Below are positions 50,652 to 61,008 of a stretch of 64,000 nucleotides of DNA, piece by piece. This DNA is from SIG636 sp045537905. Its GTDB lineage: Bacteria > Bacillota > Clostridia > Oscillospirales > CAG-382. The translations under genes and the position numbers were made by a program. The notes below the pieces were generated by a model. The model was given only the letters and a program-made list of their open reading frames with translations, was not told where the DNA came from and searched no databases. Numbering within the stretch: the first letter of the stretch is position 1; each line of letters opens with the position of its first letter. The stretch covers positions 10,360 to 74,359 of the forward strand of contig JAZSQJ010000070.1 of NCBI GenBank assembly GCA_045537905.1, in the 5' to 3' direction.

Positions 50652-53600
50652 TTAAAACAGGCTTATCTGGTCAGAGTCGGGCAGACCTCCCAGAGCGCCT
50701 GCCGCCTCCAACGCCTCCATAACCTTTTTGGTAATGCCCGCCATCCGCTTAAGCTCCTCCTTAGTGGAGGCTCCGTCCTCGTGCATTGCCTTGTAAATGT
50801 TCTCCGCCGCCGTGTCGCCCAGTCCGTTAAGCGCCGCCAGAGGCATACGGATCTTGCCCTTTTCCGGCACGAAGGCAAAGGCGGCAGACTTAAACACGTC
50901 AACGGGTAAAAACTCTACTCCCCTTGCCAGCATCTCTCTTACAAGATACAGCACGTTAAGGGTATCCTTGTCCTTGGCAGAGGGCTCCTTGATAGCCTCC
51001 AGCTCCTCCTTTGCCCTTTCTGCCGTCTCCTTGTTAAGCATAAGGGCTGCGTCAAAGCCCGTTTGCTTAACCGTAAAGTACGCCGCATAAAACTCCAGAG
51101 GGCGGTGTACCTTAAACCAACCAAGACGAAGTGCGGCTATCATATACGCCGCCGCATGTGCCTTGGGGAACATATATTTTATCTTCTTACAGCTTTCTAT
51201 GTACCATTCGGGCACGTTCGCCGCCAGCATTTCCTCCTCGTACTCAGGCTTAACGCCCTTACCCTTACGCACGTCCTCCATTATCTTAAAGGCGCTTTGA
51301 TAGTTAACGCCCTTTTGGATAAGGTACAGCATAATACTGTCACGGGTACCTATTATCTCGGAGATGGTACAGGTGCCGTTATTTATAAGGTCCTCGCCGT
51401 TGCCCAGCCATATACCCGTACCGTGGGACAGACCCGATATCTGAAGCAGGTCGGAAAAGCACTTGGGACGTGCAACCGCCAGCATCTTACGCACGTAGGG
51501 AGTACCGCACTCAGGCATACCGAAGGTGCCCGTTTCGCTTCCGATTTGGGCAGGAGTAACGCCAAGGGGCTTTGTGGACAGAAACAGCTCCATTACCGCC
51601 CTGTCGTTCATAGGCACGTCACGGACGTCTATGCCCGTGTAGTCCGTCAGCTTTCTGTATATGGTAGGTACGTCGTGACCCAGCATATCCAGCTTAAGCA
51701 GGGTATCGTGGAGGAAGGAGAAGGCAAAGTGGGTAGTAACCACGCCGCTGGACTCCTTTTCCGCAGGGTACTGTACGGGGGTAAAATCGTATATCTCGTA
51801 CTCCTTGGGGATAACCACTATACCGCCGGGGTGCTGTCCCGTGGTACGCTTAACGCCCGTACAGCCTACGGCAAGACGCATAGTTTCCGCCTTGCTGAGG
51901 GTCTTGCCGTGCTCCTCTGCCCATTTCTTGGCGTAGCCTATGGCGGTTTTGTCTTCTATGCCCGATACGGTGCCTGCACGGAAGATGTTTTCCGCACCGA
52001 AAAGCACCTCGGTGTACTTATGGCTTTTGCCCTGTATCTCGCCGGAAAAGTTAAGGTCTATATCAGGCGCCTTGTCGCCCTTGAAGCCAAGGAAGGTTTC
52101 AAAGGGGATATCGTGGCCGTCGTTTATCATCTTGGTACCGCAGTCGGGGCAGTCCTTGTCGGGCAGGTCAAAGCCGCTGCCCACAGAGCCGTCCAGGAAA
52201 AAGATGCTTTTTTTACACTTGGGGCAACGGTAGTGGGGCGGGAAAGGGTCAACCTCGGAGATGCCCGAAAGGGAGGCAACCACCGAGGAGCCTACGGAGC
52301 CTCGGGAGCCTACCAGGTAGCCGTTTTCCTCGCTGTTTTTAACCAGCTTAACGGCTATCATATAAAGGGAAGCGAAGCCGTGCTTGATAATGGAGCTAAG
52401 CTCCCTGTCCAGCCTGTCCTTAACCACCTCGGGCAGAGGGGAGCCGAAACGGTTTTCTGCCTCCTCGTAGCACAGCCTGTTAAGGTCGTCTACCGCACCG
52501 GGCAGCTCGGGCGTGAACTGCCCGTCGGGTATAGGCAGTATCTCCTCTATCATATCCGCAATGGCACGGGTGTTGGTAATTACCACGTCGGTGGCGGTCT
52601 GCTTGCCCAGATAGGCAAACTCCTCCAGCATCTCCTCGGTGGTACGGAGGTACAGACCCGAGTCTCTGTCTGCGCCCTTCATCTTCTTTACGCAAAGCAT
52701 AACCTTGCGGTACAAATCGTCCTCGGGGTTAAGAAAATGCACGTCCCCCGTAGCAACGCAAAGCTTGTTTTGCTTTTTGGCAATGGAAACTATCTTGCGG
52801 TTAAGGTCGCAAAGAGCTGCCTCGTCCCTTACCTTGCCCTCCTCGATAAGGAAGGCGTTGTTGCAGTTTGGCATTATCTCAAAATAATCGTAAAAGTCTG
52901 CAATCTTAAGTATATCGCCGTACTTTTTATCCTCCAGCACCGCCTGATACAGCTCGCCCCTTTCGCAGGCGGTGCCTATAAGCAGACCCTCCCTGTGCTG
53001 GGCAAGGACCGTTTTAGGTATACGGGGGGTGCGGTGGAAGTAGTTCAAATAGGAATAGCTTATAAGCTTATACAGATTTTTAAGGCCCGTTTTGTTTTTA
53101 ACCAGGATGGAGATATGGTAAACCTCCTTGGCTTTCTTGGGGTCAGAGGAGGCACCCATCGCCTCCAGCATCTCGCCAACGGTGTAAATGCCCTGCTTTT
53201 TCAGCTTTTCTATCATACAGCCGAGGATGGCAGACAGCATCTTCGTATCGTCGGTGGCACGGTGGTGGTCAAAGTCGCCCAGCTCAAAATACTCTGCCAG
53301 TACGTCCAGCCTGTGCCTCTTAAGCTCCGTATTAAGGTAGCGGGACAGGGACACCGTATCAAGGTAGGGGTTTTCGAAGGCAAGGCCGAACTGGGTAGCC
53401 ACACGGCGTATAAAGCTTATATCAAAGGGAGCGTTGTGGGCAACCAGCATCCTGCCCGAGGCAAAGTCAAGGAACGCCTTTACAGCCTCCTCCTCCGAGG
53501 GGGCGTCCTTAACCATATCGTCGGTGATACCCGTAAGCTCCGTTATATTCTGAGGTATGGGCATAGCGGGGTTGACGTAGGTTTCAAACTCCTCTACTAC

Positions 53601-55055
53601 CTTGCCCCCCTTATAAAGCACCGCGCCTATCTGGGTTATACCGCAGGTGGCGGGGCTAAGCCCCGTGGTCTCTATATCAAAAACGATAAACTCTCCCTCC
53701 GAGAGTTTAAAGTTAAAGCTGTCGTTGTAATTGAAAATAGCTCTGGCAGTATCGTCTACCAGGTAGCCCTCCATACCGTAGATAGGCTTAACGGGAGAGG
53801 GACCGCCCCTCTTTTTGCTGGTTGCCGCCATTATCATAGGGTAGGACTGAGCGTTGCCGTGGTCGGTAACGGCAATGGCGGGCATATTCCAGCTTTCCGC
53901 CACGGAGATAAGCTCGTCGGGAGCGCAAAGGGCGTCGGAGGCGGACATAGTGGTATGCAAGTGCAGCTCTACCCTGGGGGTGGGATGGGTGTCCAGCCTG
54001 GGAACCGTTTTTATTTTGGCTATGGAGTAGAGACGCACGACGTTTTCACCCTCGTACTCGTCAAAGGCGTATTTGCCCTCCACCATAAGACAGGCGCCTG
54101 CCTTGAGGGAGCCTATACTGCCCCCTACCTCCTCGGATACTCTGCATATAACCGAGCCTTGCAGGTCAGTAAGAAACAGACGGTAGTTTATCTTGGTGCC
54201 GTCACGGTTTTCCTTTTCCTCTTTATAAAACAGCTTACCGCAAAAGACGTTCCTTGCGTCCTTTTTAAGGGCGGCAATAGGTACGGGGGCGCCCCTCATA
54301 TCTCTGCCGTAAATCAGGTTGGGCTCCGCCAGGTTAAACTGCATACCGCCGCTTATTATAATGCCCTCCCCGTCTCCTTGGCGGGTTTCCTTATCCACGG
54401 TCTCCTCCATAGCGCTGACTGCCTTGGGGGTGTTTCTTGCCTCCTCCAGTCTGCGCTGCTTTTCCTGCTCTGCCGCCTCCTGCTCTGCCTTTTTTGCCTC
54501 TATTCCACGGACTATCTCCTGTAGCTGCCTTTCTATCCTGGCGGCGCTCTCCGTCTGAAAACGCTCCGACGCCTTACCTGCAAACAGCACCTTTACCCTG
54601 TCGTTAAAGCGGGAGAGGATACAGTCCTCGAAAAACTTCTCTGCCCCTATCTTATAGAGAAAGGTGGTGCCCAGACCGTCACGCAGGGTGATGGTAAGGC
54701 GGTTTTCCTCCATGCTGAAGCGACAGCCGTCAAAAAAGCCTATGGCTATACCCTCGCTGTCGTATCTGGCAAAAACGGGTATCAGGTCGGGAGCGTGGCA
54801 AAGCTCAAAGGGGCAGTCCGCAAAGAAGGGACGTATCTTGGCGTCGTTAAGCTGATACGCCTCCTTTATCGCCCTCTCCATATCCAAAAGGACTCCGCTT
54901 GCTATATAACAAGAAAAAGATAGAGTGGCTACAAGCTCTCGCTTTTCCGTATCGACTGCCACTCTCATATCTATAAGACGCTCCAGAACAGCCTGCTGCT
55001 CCTCGCTAAAGGAACAGCGGGCAAATTTATGTAAAAATGCATCTTTTTTGTTCAT
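50652..55055 (-). CDS. polC: DNA polymerase III, PolC type
   Basis: 1,467 residues from the ATG at 55055, where GGAG lies 6 bases upstream. The layout is N-terminal domain, OB fold, PHP domain starting VELHLHTTMSASD (about 365), inserted DEDDh proofreading exonuclease from FIVFDIETTGLSP (about 455-620), a zinc module with CPKC and CPDCG (about 942-972), and the polymerase catalytic PDIDLNFSGE near residue 1000. It is the main replicative polymerase of low-GC Gram-positives. It starts one base after the end of ispG. Confidence 0.97.
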   Translation of the reverse strand: MNKKDAFLHKFARCSFSEEQQAVLERLIDMRVAVDTEKRELVATLSFSCYIASGVLLDMERAIKEAYQLNDAKIRPFFADCPFELCHAPDLIPVFARYDSEGIAIGFFDGCRFSMEENRLTITLRDGLGTTFLYKIGAEKFFEDCILSRFNDRVKVLFAGKASERFQTESAARIERQLQEIVRGIEAKKAEQEAAEQEKQRRLEEARNTPKAVSAMEETVDKETRQGDGEGIIISGGMQFNLAEPNLIYGRDMRGAPVPIAALKKDARNVFCGKLFYKEEKENRDGTKINYRLFLTDLQGSVICRVSEEVGGSIGSLKAGACLMVEGKYAFDEYEGENVVRLYSIAKIKTVPRLDTHPTPRVELHLHTTMSASDALCAPDELISVAESWNMPAIAVTDHGNAQSYPMIMAATSKKRGGPSPVKPIYGMEGYLVDDTARAIFNYNDSFNFKLSEGEFIVFDIETTGLSPATCGITQIGAVLYKGGKVVEEFETYVNPAMPIPQNITELTGITDDMVKDAPSEEEAVKAFLDFASGRMLVAHNAPFDISFIRRVATQFGLAFENPYLDTVSLSRYLNTELKRHRLDVLAEYFELGDFDHHRATDDTKMLSAILGCMIEKLKKQGIYTVGEMLEAMGASSDPKKAKEVYHISILVKNKTGLKNLYKLISYSYLNYFHRTPRIPKTVLAQHREGLLIGTACERGELYQAVLEDKKYGDILKIADFYDYFEIMPNCNNAFLIEEGKVRDEAALCDLNRKIVSIAKKQNKLCVATGDVHFLNPEDDLYRKVMLCVKKMKGADRDSGLYLRTTEEMLEEFAYLGKQTATDVVITNTRAIADMIEEILPIPDGQFTPELPGAVDDLNRLCYEEAENRFGSPLPEVVKDRLDRELSSIIKHGFASLYMIAVKLVKNSEENGYLVGSRGSVGSSVVASLSGISEVDPFPPHYRCPKCKKSIFFLDGSVGSGFDLPDKDCPDCGTKMINDGHDIPFETFLGFKGDKAPDIDLNFSGEIQGKSHKYTEVLFGAENIFRAGTVSGIEDKTAIGYAKKWAEEHGKTLSKAETMRLAVGCTGVKRTTGQHPGGIVVIPKEYEIYDFTPVQYPAEKESSGVVTTHFAFSFLHDTLLKLDMLGHDVPTIYRKLTDYTGIDVRDVPMNDRAVMELFLSTKPLGVTPAQIGSETGTFGMPECGTPYVRKMLAVARPKCFSDLLQISGLSHGTGIWLGNGEDLINNGTCTISEIIGTRDSIMLYLIQKGVNYQSAFKIMEDVRKGKGVKPEYEEEMLAANVPEWYIESCKKIKYMFPKAHAAAYMIAALRLGWFKVHRPLEFYAAYFTVKQTGFDAALMLNKETAERAKEELEAIKEPSAKDKDTLNVLYLVREMLARGVEFLPVDVFKSAAFAFVPEKGKIRMPLAALNGLGDTAAENIYKAMHEDGASTKEELKRMAGITKKVMEALEAAGALGGLPDSDQISLF

Positions 55056-55056
55056 C

Positions 55057-56121
55057 TTATTCTCCGTCAATCATCTTCATCAATTCATCAATCAGCTCAT
55101 CTACTACCTTATCCGTATGCACACGGCGGATTACGGTGCCCTTGCGGAACAGCACCGCCTCCTCACCTGCACCTGCCGCACCGAGGTCAGCCTCTGCCGC
55201 CTCACCGGGGCCGTTTACTATACAACCCATAAGGGCAAGGTTTATCTGTTTTTCGCACTTTATGCCGTCTATTCTTCGTTTTAGCTCCTTTGCCTTGGAG
55301 ATAAGGTCAAAGCGGGTACGGCCGCAGGTAGGGCAGGAGATAAGGTTGATGCCCTGTCTGAGCCCCAGGCTTTGCAAAATAGCCTTTGCGGCGGCAACCT
55401 CCGCACTCACGTCCTCGGAGAGGGAAACACGCATAGTGTCGCCTATACCGTCGGCAAGGAGAGTGCCTATACCCACCGCACTCTTTATAAGGGCGCTGTC
55501 GCCGGTGCCCGTTTCGGTAACGCCCAGATGCAAGGGGTAGTCCGTTCTACGGGCAAGGATACGGTTTGCCTCTATCATAACGGGTACGCTGCTGCTTTTA
55601 ACTGACAGCACTATGTCTGAAAAGCCGTATTCCTCCAGCATTTCCGCATTGTTAACGGCGCTTTCCGCAATAGCCTCGGCAGTGGGACCGCCGTACTTGG
55701 CAAGAAGCCCCTTTTCCAGACTGCCGCCGTTTATGCCTATGCGGATAGGGATACCCCTGTCCTTACAGGCCTTTGCCACCTTTTCTATCCTGTGGGCAGA
55801 GCCTATGTTGCCCGGATTGATACGGATTTTTGACACGCCAAGGCTTGCCGCCTCCAGCGCCAGCTTGTAGTCAAAATGTATGTCTGCCACCAGAGGCAGG
55901 TCTGTACGGGGCAAAAGATAGTCAAGGGTAGAGAGAGCATCGGCGCTGTTTACCGCCATACGCACTATCTGACAGCCCCAGTCCTCCAAGGCCTTAAGCT
56001 GGGCAAGGCAAGCCGCCTTGTCCTCAGAAGGGGTGGATAGCATAGATTGTATAGTTACAGGCGCTCCGCCGCCTATGGCAACGCCACGGGCGTATACCTG
56101 CCTTGACCTTCTTTTTTCCAT
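55057..56121 (-). CDS. ispG: 4-hydroxy-3-methylbut-2-enyl diphosphate synthase
   Basis: 354 residues from the ATG at 56121. TIM barrel with RMAVNSADAL and RINPGNIG, then the iron-sulfur cysteines in SCPTCGRTRFDL and MGCIVNGPGEA. It is the MEP-pathway step before IspH and needs a 4Fe-4S cluster. The start codon overlaps the rseP stop by one base (TAATG). Confidence 0.95.
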   Translation of the reverse strand: MEKRRSRQVYARGVAIGGGAPVTIQSMLSTPSEDKAACLAQLKALEDWGCQIVRMAVNSADALSTLDYLLPRTDLPLVADIHFDYKLALEAASLGVSKIRINPGNIGSAHRIEKVAKACKDRGIPIRIGINGGSLEKGLLAKYGGPTAEAIAESAVNNAEMLEEYGFSDIVLSVKSSSVPVMIEANRILARRTDYPLHLGVTETGTGDSALIKSAVGIGTLLADGIGDTMRVSLSEDVSAEVAAAKAILQSLGLRQGINLISCPTCGRTRFDLISKAKELKRRIDGIKCEKQINLALMGCIVNGPGEAAEADLGAAGAGEEAVLFRKGTVIRRVHTDKVVDELIDELMKMIDGE

Positions 56122-57644
56122 TAAAACAGTCCCCAAATATCCTTAAACATTACAAATATCATAAGTCCAAATACAAGGAGCATACTTACGGCCATAATCG
56201 CGCCCTCTACCTTCTGGGGCAGGGGCTTACGGCGTACCGCCTCGATAGCGTACAGCAAAAATCTGCCGCCGTCCAGCACGGGCAGGGGCAACAGGTTGCA
56301 CACGCCAAGGCTGAGGGTTATCATAACGATAAGGGTAAACAGCATTTCCATACTGCCGTCGTCCCCGGAGTGTATTACCTCGCCTATCTGCTCGCCTATA
56401 CCAACGGGACCCGACAGCGCCTCTATACCGTACTCACCGCGGAAGGTGTCCACCAGACTGCCTATAGTCATCTTAAGGGTGGAAAGAGGCTGGTAAAAGG
56501 CGTTGTATACCACGGTGCCGAAGGTTTTTTCCTCCTCGGCAACGGTAAAGTCCACCTGACCGTAAAGAATGCCCTGCTCACTGCCCTTAAAGAACAGCAC
56601 CTTTTCTATAATCTGCTCCTTACCGTCACGGAGTACGGTAATATCCACAGGCTCGTCACCGCCACGGAAGATGCCGTAGGCAAGGTCTGCGTTGACCTTG
56701 GTGGAGGTGCCGCCTACCGCCAGTATCTCGTCACCCTCACGGAGGGCGCCGCTTACCTTAAGGGCGGTTTTTTCCATATTGCCGTTCTTTATTATAAGAG
56801 GTGCCTGCTCCGTACCGCCGCGGCGGATGATAAGCACGTTTTCCACCTCGTCCTCGTCGGGCTTGTAGTCCTTTACCTCAGAGACGGTTTTTACAAGGGA
56901 GCCCTTGATAGCGTAGATTATATCGTTTTTCTGCAGTGCCTTTTGTCCCTTGGAGTTTATATAGTCCTCAGCCAGGCACACAAAGCCGTCCTTTTCCTCA
57001 AGAACAAGCTTAGGGAAGGTCTCCTTGGCTACCTTGTACATGGCGGGCATTGCAAACTCCGTATTATTCTTGCGGACAACAAGGTACTCCGACGCCTTGC
57101 CGTGCTTTGCAATAAAGTCTGCCACGGTGCCGTCACAGCTTGCATAAGCACCGTCGGCGGCATAGATAATATCGCCCTTTTCAAAGCCCTCTGCGGTCTC
57201 ACCCACGTAAACCATACGGTCGTCACTGATAGCGTTGCCGCTGAACTGCTTTACGGTGGTGCCAAACACGTTGGCTTGGAAAACAACGATTATAGCCATA
57301 ATAAGCAGACCCAGCACTATGTTTACCAAGGGACCTGCCAGGACGATAATCATACGCTTCCATATAGCAATAGTGTTAAGGGGCGTTTTACCCTCGTCCT
57401 CGGGGGCGGTCTCCTCCCCCGGGTTCTCACCCACCATATCAACGAAGCCCCCTATAGGCAAGGCACGGAGGGAAAACTTGTTGTACTTACCCTTTTTTTG
57501 GTAAACAACGGGTCCCATACCTATAGAGTACTCCCTTATACCCACACCAAAGCCACGGGCGGCTATATAATGGCCCAGCTCGTGCAGTGCAATAAGGGCG
57601 CCGAAAATTAAAAGCGTAACGATAACAGTGATAATAGTGTTCAT
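56121..57644 (-). CDS. rseP: Site-2 zinc metalloprotease RseP/RasP
   Basis: 507 residues. The zinc motif HELGH is at residues 21-25 in the first membrane helix. The second metal motif LLPLPVLDGGR is near residue 450, and there are further helices at the C-terminus. A long middle region (about 110-400) appears to hold two PDZ-like domains, making it longer than a typical RasP. It cuts membrane-embedded substrates such as anti-sigma factors, possibly including the ECF partner at 2641 (inference). Confidence 0.93.
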   Translation of the reverse strand: MNTIITVIVTLLIFGALIALHELGHYIAARGFGVGIREYSIGMGPVVYQKKGKYNKFSLRALPIGGFVDMVGENPGEETAPEDEGKTPLNTIAIWKRMIIVLAGPLVNIVLGLLIMAIIVVFQANVFGTTVKQFSGNAISDDRMVYVGETAEGFEKGDIIYAADGAYASCDGTVADFIAKHGKASEYLVVRKNNTEFAMPAMYKVAKETFPKLVLEEKDGFVCLAEDYINSKGQKALQKNDIIYAIKGSLVKTVSEVKDYKPDEDEVENVLIIRRGGTEQAPLIIKNGNMEKTALKVSGALREGDEILAVGGTSTKVNADLAYGIFRGGDEPVDITVLRDGKEQIIEKVLFFKGSEQGILYGQVDFTVAEEEKTFGTVVYNAFYQPLSTLKMTIGSLVDTFRGEYGIEALSGPVGIGEQIGEVIHSGDDGSMEMLFTLIVMITLSLGVCNLLPLPVLDGGRFLLYAIEAVRRKPLPQKVEGAIMAVSMLLVFGLMIFVMFKDIWGLF

Positions 57645-57671
57645 TTTTTCTCCATTTTGCTAAAAATGCGT

Positions 57672-58796
57672 TTATCTGAGTGCCAACTGCAGCGCTCTTT
57701 CTCTTGCCTGCCTGTCGGCGTCCTCAATCTGTGTAAGGCTTGGGTTTTTAACGGCGCTATGCTCTGACACCACCCGCAGTACTATATCGGATATGCCCGT
57801 AAAGCTAAGCTTGCCCTGAAGGAACAAAGCCACAGCCGCCTCGTTTGCTCCGTTCATCACCGCAGGGGCGGTGCCGCCTCTGAGAGCGGTCTGCCTTGCC
57901 AGAGACAAAAGCGGAAAGCTTTCGTCGTCGTTAGGGTAAAAGCTAAGCCCCTTTACCGACGCAAAATCCAGCTCCTTCGTAAGAGAGGGCGCCCTGTCGG
58001 GGTAGGTCAGAGCGTACTGGATGCAAAGACGCATATCAGGTACACTGAGCTGGGCAATAACGGCGTTGTCGGGGTAGGTAACCATACTGTGTATAATGCT
58101 TTCTCTATGGATTATTACCTCAATATCCTCCGCTGATACACCGAAAAGGTGCATCGCCTCAATAAGCTCCAGCCCCTTGTTCATCATAGTGGCGCTGTCA
58201 ACGGTAACCTTTGCGCCCATAGACCAGTTGGGGTGCTTGAGCGCCATAGCAGGCGTTACCGTCTCCAAAAAGTCCCTCTTTTTGCCAAAGAAGGGTCCGC
58301 CCGATGCGGTAAGTATCAGCTTTTTGGGTCTTACACCCCCTGCAAGGCACTGGAAGATGGCAGAATGCTCGCTATCCACGGGCAGTATGCCCTCCTTCGC
58401 CAGGGGCATAACTATCTCGCCCCCTGCCACCAGGGTCTCCTTATTGGCAAGGGCAAGGCGTTTGCCTGCAAGAAGGCTGTTTACGGTGGGACGGAGCCCA
58501 CGGATACCCGTAAGGGCGTTAAGCACCGTGTCACAGTCCGTCTCTGCACCAAAGGTGTCAAGCAGGTCATCCCCCGTAAGAAGCTTTACCTTGGTGTCGG
58601 CAAGGGCTGTTTTAAGCCCGGAATAATGCTTTTCGCCTATATAGGCGTATTTCGGCTTGAAACGGCGGCACTGCTCCTCAAGGAGCTTTGCGTTACTGCC
58701 TGCGGCAAGGGCGCCTACCTCTATACCAAGGTTATCGGCAACCTCCAGGGTCTGGGTGCCTATAGAGCCCGTTGAGCCAAGTATACAAAGCTTCAT
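57672..58796 (-). CDS. dxr: 1-deoxy-D-xylulose 5-phosphate reductoisomerase
   Basis: 374 residues from the ATG at 58796, with AAAGGAG 8 bases upstream. NADPH-binding LCILGSTGSIGTQTLEV at the N-terminus; ANKETLVAGG and the metal-site PVDSEHSAIFQCL are conserved, followed by LTASGGPF. It commits carbon to the MEP pathway. It sits between cdsA and rseP in the usual Bacillota order. Confidence 0.96.
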   Translation of the reverse strand: MKLCILGSTGSIGTQTLEVADNLGIEVGALAAGSNAKLLEEQCRRFKPKYAYIGEKHYSGLKTALADTKVKLLTGDDLLDTFGAETDCDTVLNALTGIRGLRPTVNSLLAGKRLALANKETLVAGGEIVMPLAKEGILPVDSEHSAIFQCLAGGVRPKKLILTASGGPFFGKKRDFLETVTPAMALKHPNWSMGAKVTVDSATMMNKGLELIEAMHLFGVSAEDIEVIIHRESIIHSMVTYPDNAVIAQLSVPDMRLCIQYALTYPDRAPSLTKELDFASVKGLSFYPNDDESFPLLSLARQTALRGGTAPAVMNGANEAAVALFLQGKLSFTGISDIVLRVVSEHSAVKNPSLTQIEDADRQARERALQLALR

Positions 58797-58809
58797 AAAC
58801 ACAGCTCCT

Positions 58810-59646
58810 TTATCTTAAGGCTTTGAAAAAGAGGGAAACGATACCCACACCCGTAAGGGCAAGGGTAAAATATCCCACCGTTGCGGCAACGGAAAGGAAC
58901 ATAACGCTGTCAAACCTATCCATAACACCGCCGTGACCGGGGAACAGCTTGCCGTAGTCCTTTATGCCGCAGTCACGCTTGATGGCGGAGGCAACAAGGT
59001 CGCCAAGCTGGGCAAGAAGCCCTGCAGGAACGGCAATAATAAGCTTTGCCGCCCAGTTTACCTCCACGCCCATACCGAAGTCCAGTATAGCGCAGAACGC
59101 CCCAAAGCCAACGACCGCACCAAGAACGCCGCATATAAGCCCCTCCACGGTCTTTTTTGGGGAAAGGTTTGGCGCCAGCTTGCGCTTACCGAAGAACTTA
59201 CCGCCAAAGATGGCAAAGGTGTCGGTACACCAAGCCGCAACAAACAGAAGCAGGTAATCGTAAGGCTCCTTATCACGGAGGAATACTATGCCAAAATAGG
59301 CAAAGGCGGCAAAGATACCCATAGCGGTAGCCGCCATAAGCCCCTTGGCGCTTACCTTAGGGAAGGTGATAACGCAAAGGCACAGCATGGCAAACAGATA
59401 AAGGGCGGTGGTAAACACGAAAAGAATATAGACGTATCTGGCAAGGACGGGCGCCGTAAAGCAATACAGCGCCGTAAGGACGCTTGCCGCCGACCTGCCG
59501 CCTACGCCTGCGGCACCGCACAGCTCGTAGCCTGCTATTGCCGAAAGCAGACCTATTACTATAGGAAACACCGCCGTGTGGGAAAAAAACAGCACGGGAA
59601 CAAAAGCCACCAGTGCAACCACGGCGGTTATAATACGAGTTTTCAT
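58810..59646 (-). CDS. cdsA: Phosphatidate cytidylyltransferase
   Basis: 278 residues, multi-pass membrane protein. The family signature SAIKRDCGIKDYGKLFPGHG followed by GVMDRFD is complete near residues 220-247. It makes CDP-diacylglycerol for phospholipid synthesis. It lies 40 bases after uppS. Confidence 0.95.
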   Translation of the reverse strand: MKTRIITAVVALVAFVPVLFFSHTAVFPIVIGLLSAIAGYELCGAAGVGGRSAASVLTALYCFTAPVLARYVYILFVFTTALYLFAMLCLCVITFPKVSAKGLMAATAMGIFAAFAYFGIVFLRDKEPYDYLLLFVAAWCTDTFAIFGGKFFGKRKLAPNLSPKKTVEGLICGVLGAVVGFGAFCAILDFGMGVEVNWAAKLIIAVPAGLLAQLGDLVASAIKRDCGIKDYGKLFPGHGGVMDRFDSVMFLSVAATVGYFTLALTGVGIVSLFFKALR

Positions 59647-59686
59647 TACAAAAAGCTCCCTGATTTACTTTTTATCTATTTCTCAG

Positions 59687-60412
59687 TTATTTCTCTTTAC
59701 CGAAGCGGCGTTTTCTTTTACCAAAGTCAAGGATAGCCTCCTTAAGGCAGTCCTCGTCGAAATCGGGCCACAGGGTATCGGAAAAATAATACTCTGCATA
59801 AGCGCTTTGCCAAAGCAAAAAGTTGCTTATCCTCTTTTCACCGCCGGTACGGATAACAAGGTCCGGGTCGGGCAGTGACGCCGTATACATATGGGCAGAC
59901 AGATCCTCGATGCTGACGCTTTTTACACCCTCTGCAATAAGGGCGTTTACTGCCTGCTCTATCTCGTGCCTGCCTCCGTAGCTGAGGGCAATGCACAAGG
60001 TCATACCCGTATTGGCTGACAGGGTCTCCTCGCTCCTCTTAAGCGCCGCCGCACTGTCCTCGTCAAAATAGCTCATATCCCCAAGGATACGCAGGCGGAT
60101 ATTTTTCTCCATCAGCTCCGGCACGTACTTTATTATGTATGCGTGCATTATCTTAAGTAGACCTGCAACCTCCTCCGCACTCCTCTGCCAGTTCTCCGTA
60201 GAAAAGGCGTAAACGGTAAGCACCTTTATGCCCATACGGTTACAGGCGTCAACGGTTTTAACAAAGTTTTCGCTGCCAACCTTGTGTCCCGCCGTCCGTG
60301 GAAGCCCCCTCTTGCTTGCCCATCTGCCGTTGCCGTCCATTATTATTGCAAGGTGCTGCGGAAGCACCCGGGGCGCCTCCGCAGCAGTTTTAGATTTTCT
60401 TATACCAAACAA
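59687..60412 (-). CDS. uppS: Undecaprenyl diphosphate synthase
   Basis: 241 residues. The cis-prenyltransferase catalytic segment IIMDGNGRWASKRGLPRTAG includes the metal-binding Asp and the P-loop. FSTENWQRSAEEV and the late DPDLVIRTGGEKRISNFLLW are also conserved. It makes the C55 lipid carrier for wall glycan synthesis. It lies 4 bases after frr. Confidence 0.96.
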   Translation of the reverse strand: MFGIRKSKTAAEAPRVLPQHLAIIMDGNGRWASKRGLPRTAGHKVGSENFVKTVDACNRMGIKVLTVYAFSTENWQRSAEEVAGLLKIMHAYIIKYVPELMEKNIRLRILGDMSYFDEDSAAALKRSEETLSANTGMTLCIALSYGGRHEIEQAVNALIAEGVKSVSIEDLSAHMYTASLPDPDLVIRTGGEKRISNFLLWQSAYAEYYFSDTLWPDFDEDCLKEAILDFGKRKRRFGKEK

Positions 60413-60416
60413 GGTC

Positions 60417-60971
60417 TTATATCTCCATTATTTCAGACTTCTTTTTGTCGGTAACCTTGTCTACTTCTTTGATGTACTTGTCGGTAAGGTCCTGAACGTC
60501 CTTTTCGCTGGACTTCTGCTCGTCCTCGGTCATCTCGCTTGCCTTCTTCATTTCCTTACACTTGTCGTTGGCGTCACGGCGGATGTTACGGAGGGCAACC
60601 TTTGCGTCCTCGCCCATATCCTTAACCTGCTTGGTAAGCTCCTTACGTCTGTCCTCGGTGAGAGCAGGGAACACAAGACGAACGCACTTGCCGTCGTTCT
60701 GAGGAGTGATGCCCAGGTCAGACGCCTGCAGTGCTTTCTCCAACGCCTTAAGCACGGAGGGGTCCCAGGGAGTGATAACAAGGGTCTTTGCATCAGGGCT
60801 CTTGATGTCGGCAACCTGGTTCAAGGGAGTGGGTACACCGTAGTAGGGTACAGTAATTTTGTCAAGAACCTTCGCATTGGCTCTGCCAACACGGATGCCT
60901 GCCAGCTCTTCCTCGTAAACGGAGATAGATTTTTTCATTTTTTCTTCAAAAGGCTTAAGATCAAGCTTCAT
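60417..60971 (-). CDS. frr: Ribosome recycling factor
   Basis: 184 residues from the ATG at 60971, preceded by AAAGGAAT. Conserved segments include RVGRANAKVLDKITVPYYG, TPLNQVADI and RRDANDKCKEMKK. With EF-G it splits ribosomes after termination. An upstream in-frame extension overlaps pyrH and is not real coding. Confidence 0.97.
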   Translation of the reverse strand: MKLDLKPFEEKMKKSISVYEEELAGIRVGRANAKVLDKITVPYYGVPTPLNQVADIKSPDAKTLVITPWDPSVLKALEKALQASDLGITPQNDGKCVRLVFPALTEDRRKELTKQVKDMGEDAKVALRNIRRDANDKCKEMKKASEMTEDEQKSSEKDVQDLTDKYIKEVDKVTDKKKSEIMEI

Positions 60972-61008
60972 AACAGTATTCCTTTCCGTATATAATATAT
61001 TTGTTTTA

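Noticed and set aside
51063..54524. Very long open frame (over 1,100 codons) on the strand opposite polC
   Set aside because: It lies wholly antisense to a well-supported polC, has no recognisable motif and an odd composition. The codon bias of the real gene leaves the opposite frame open.
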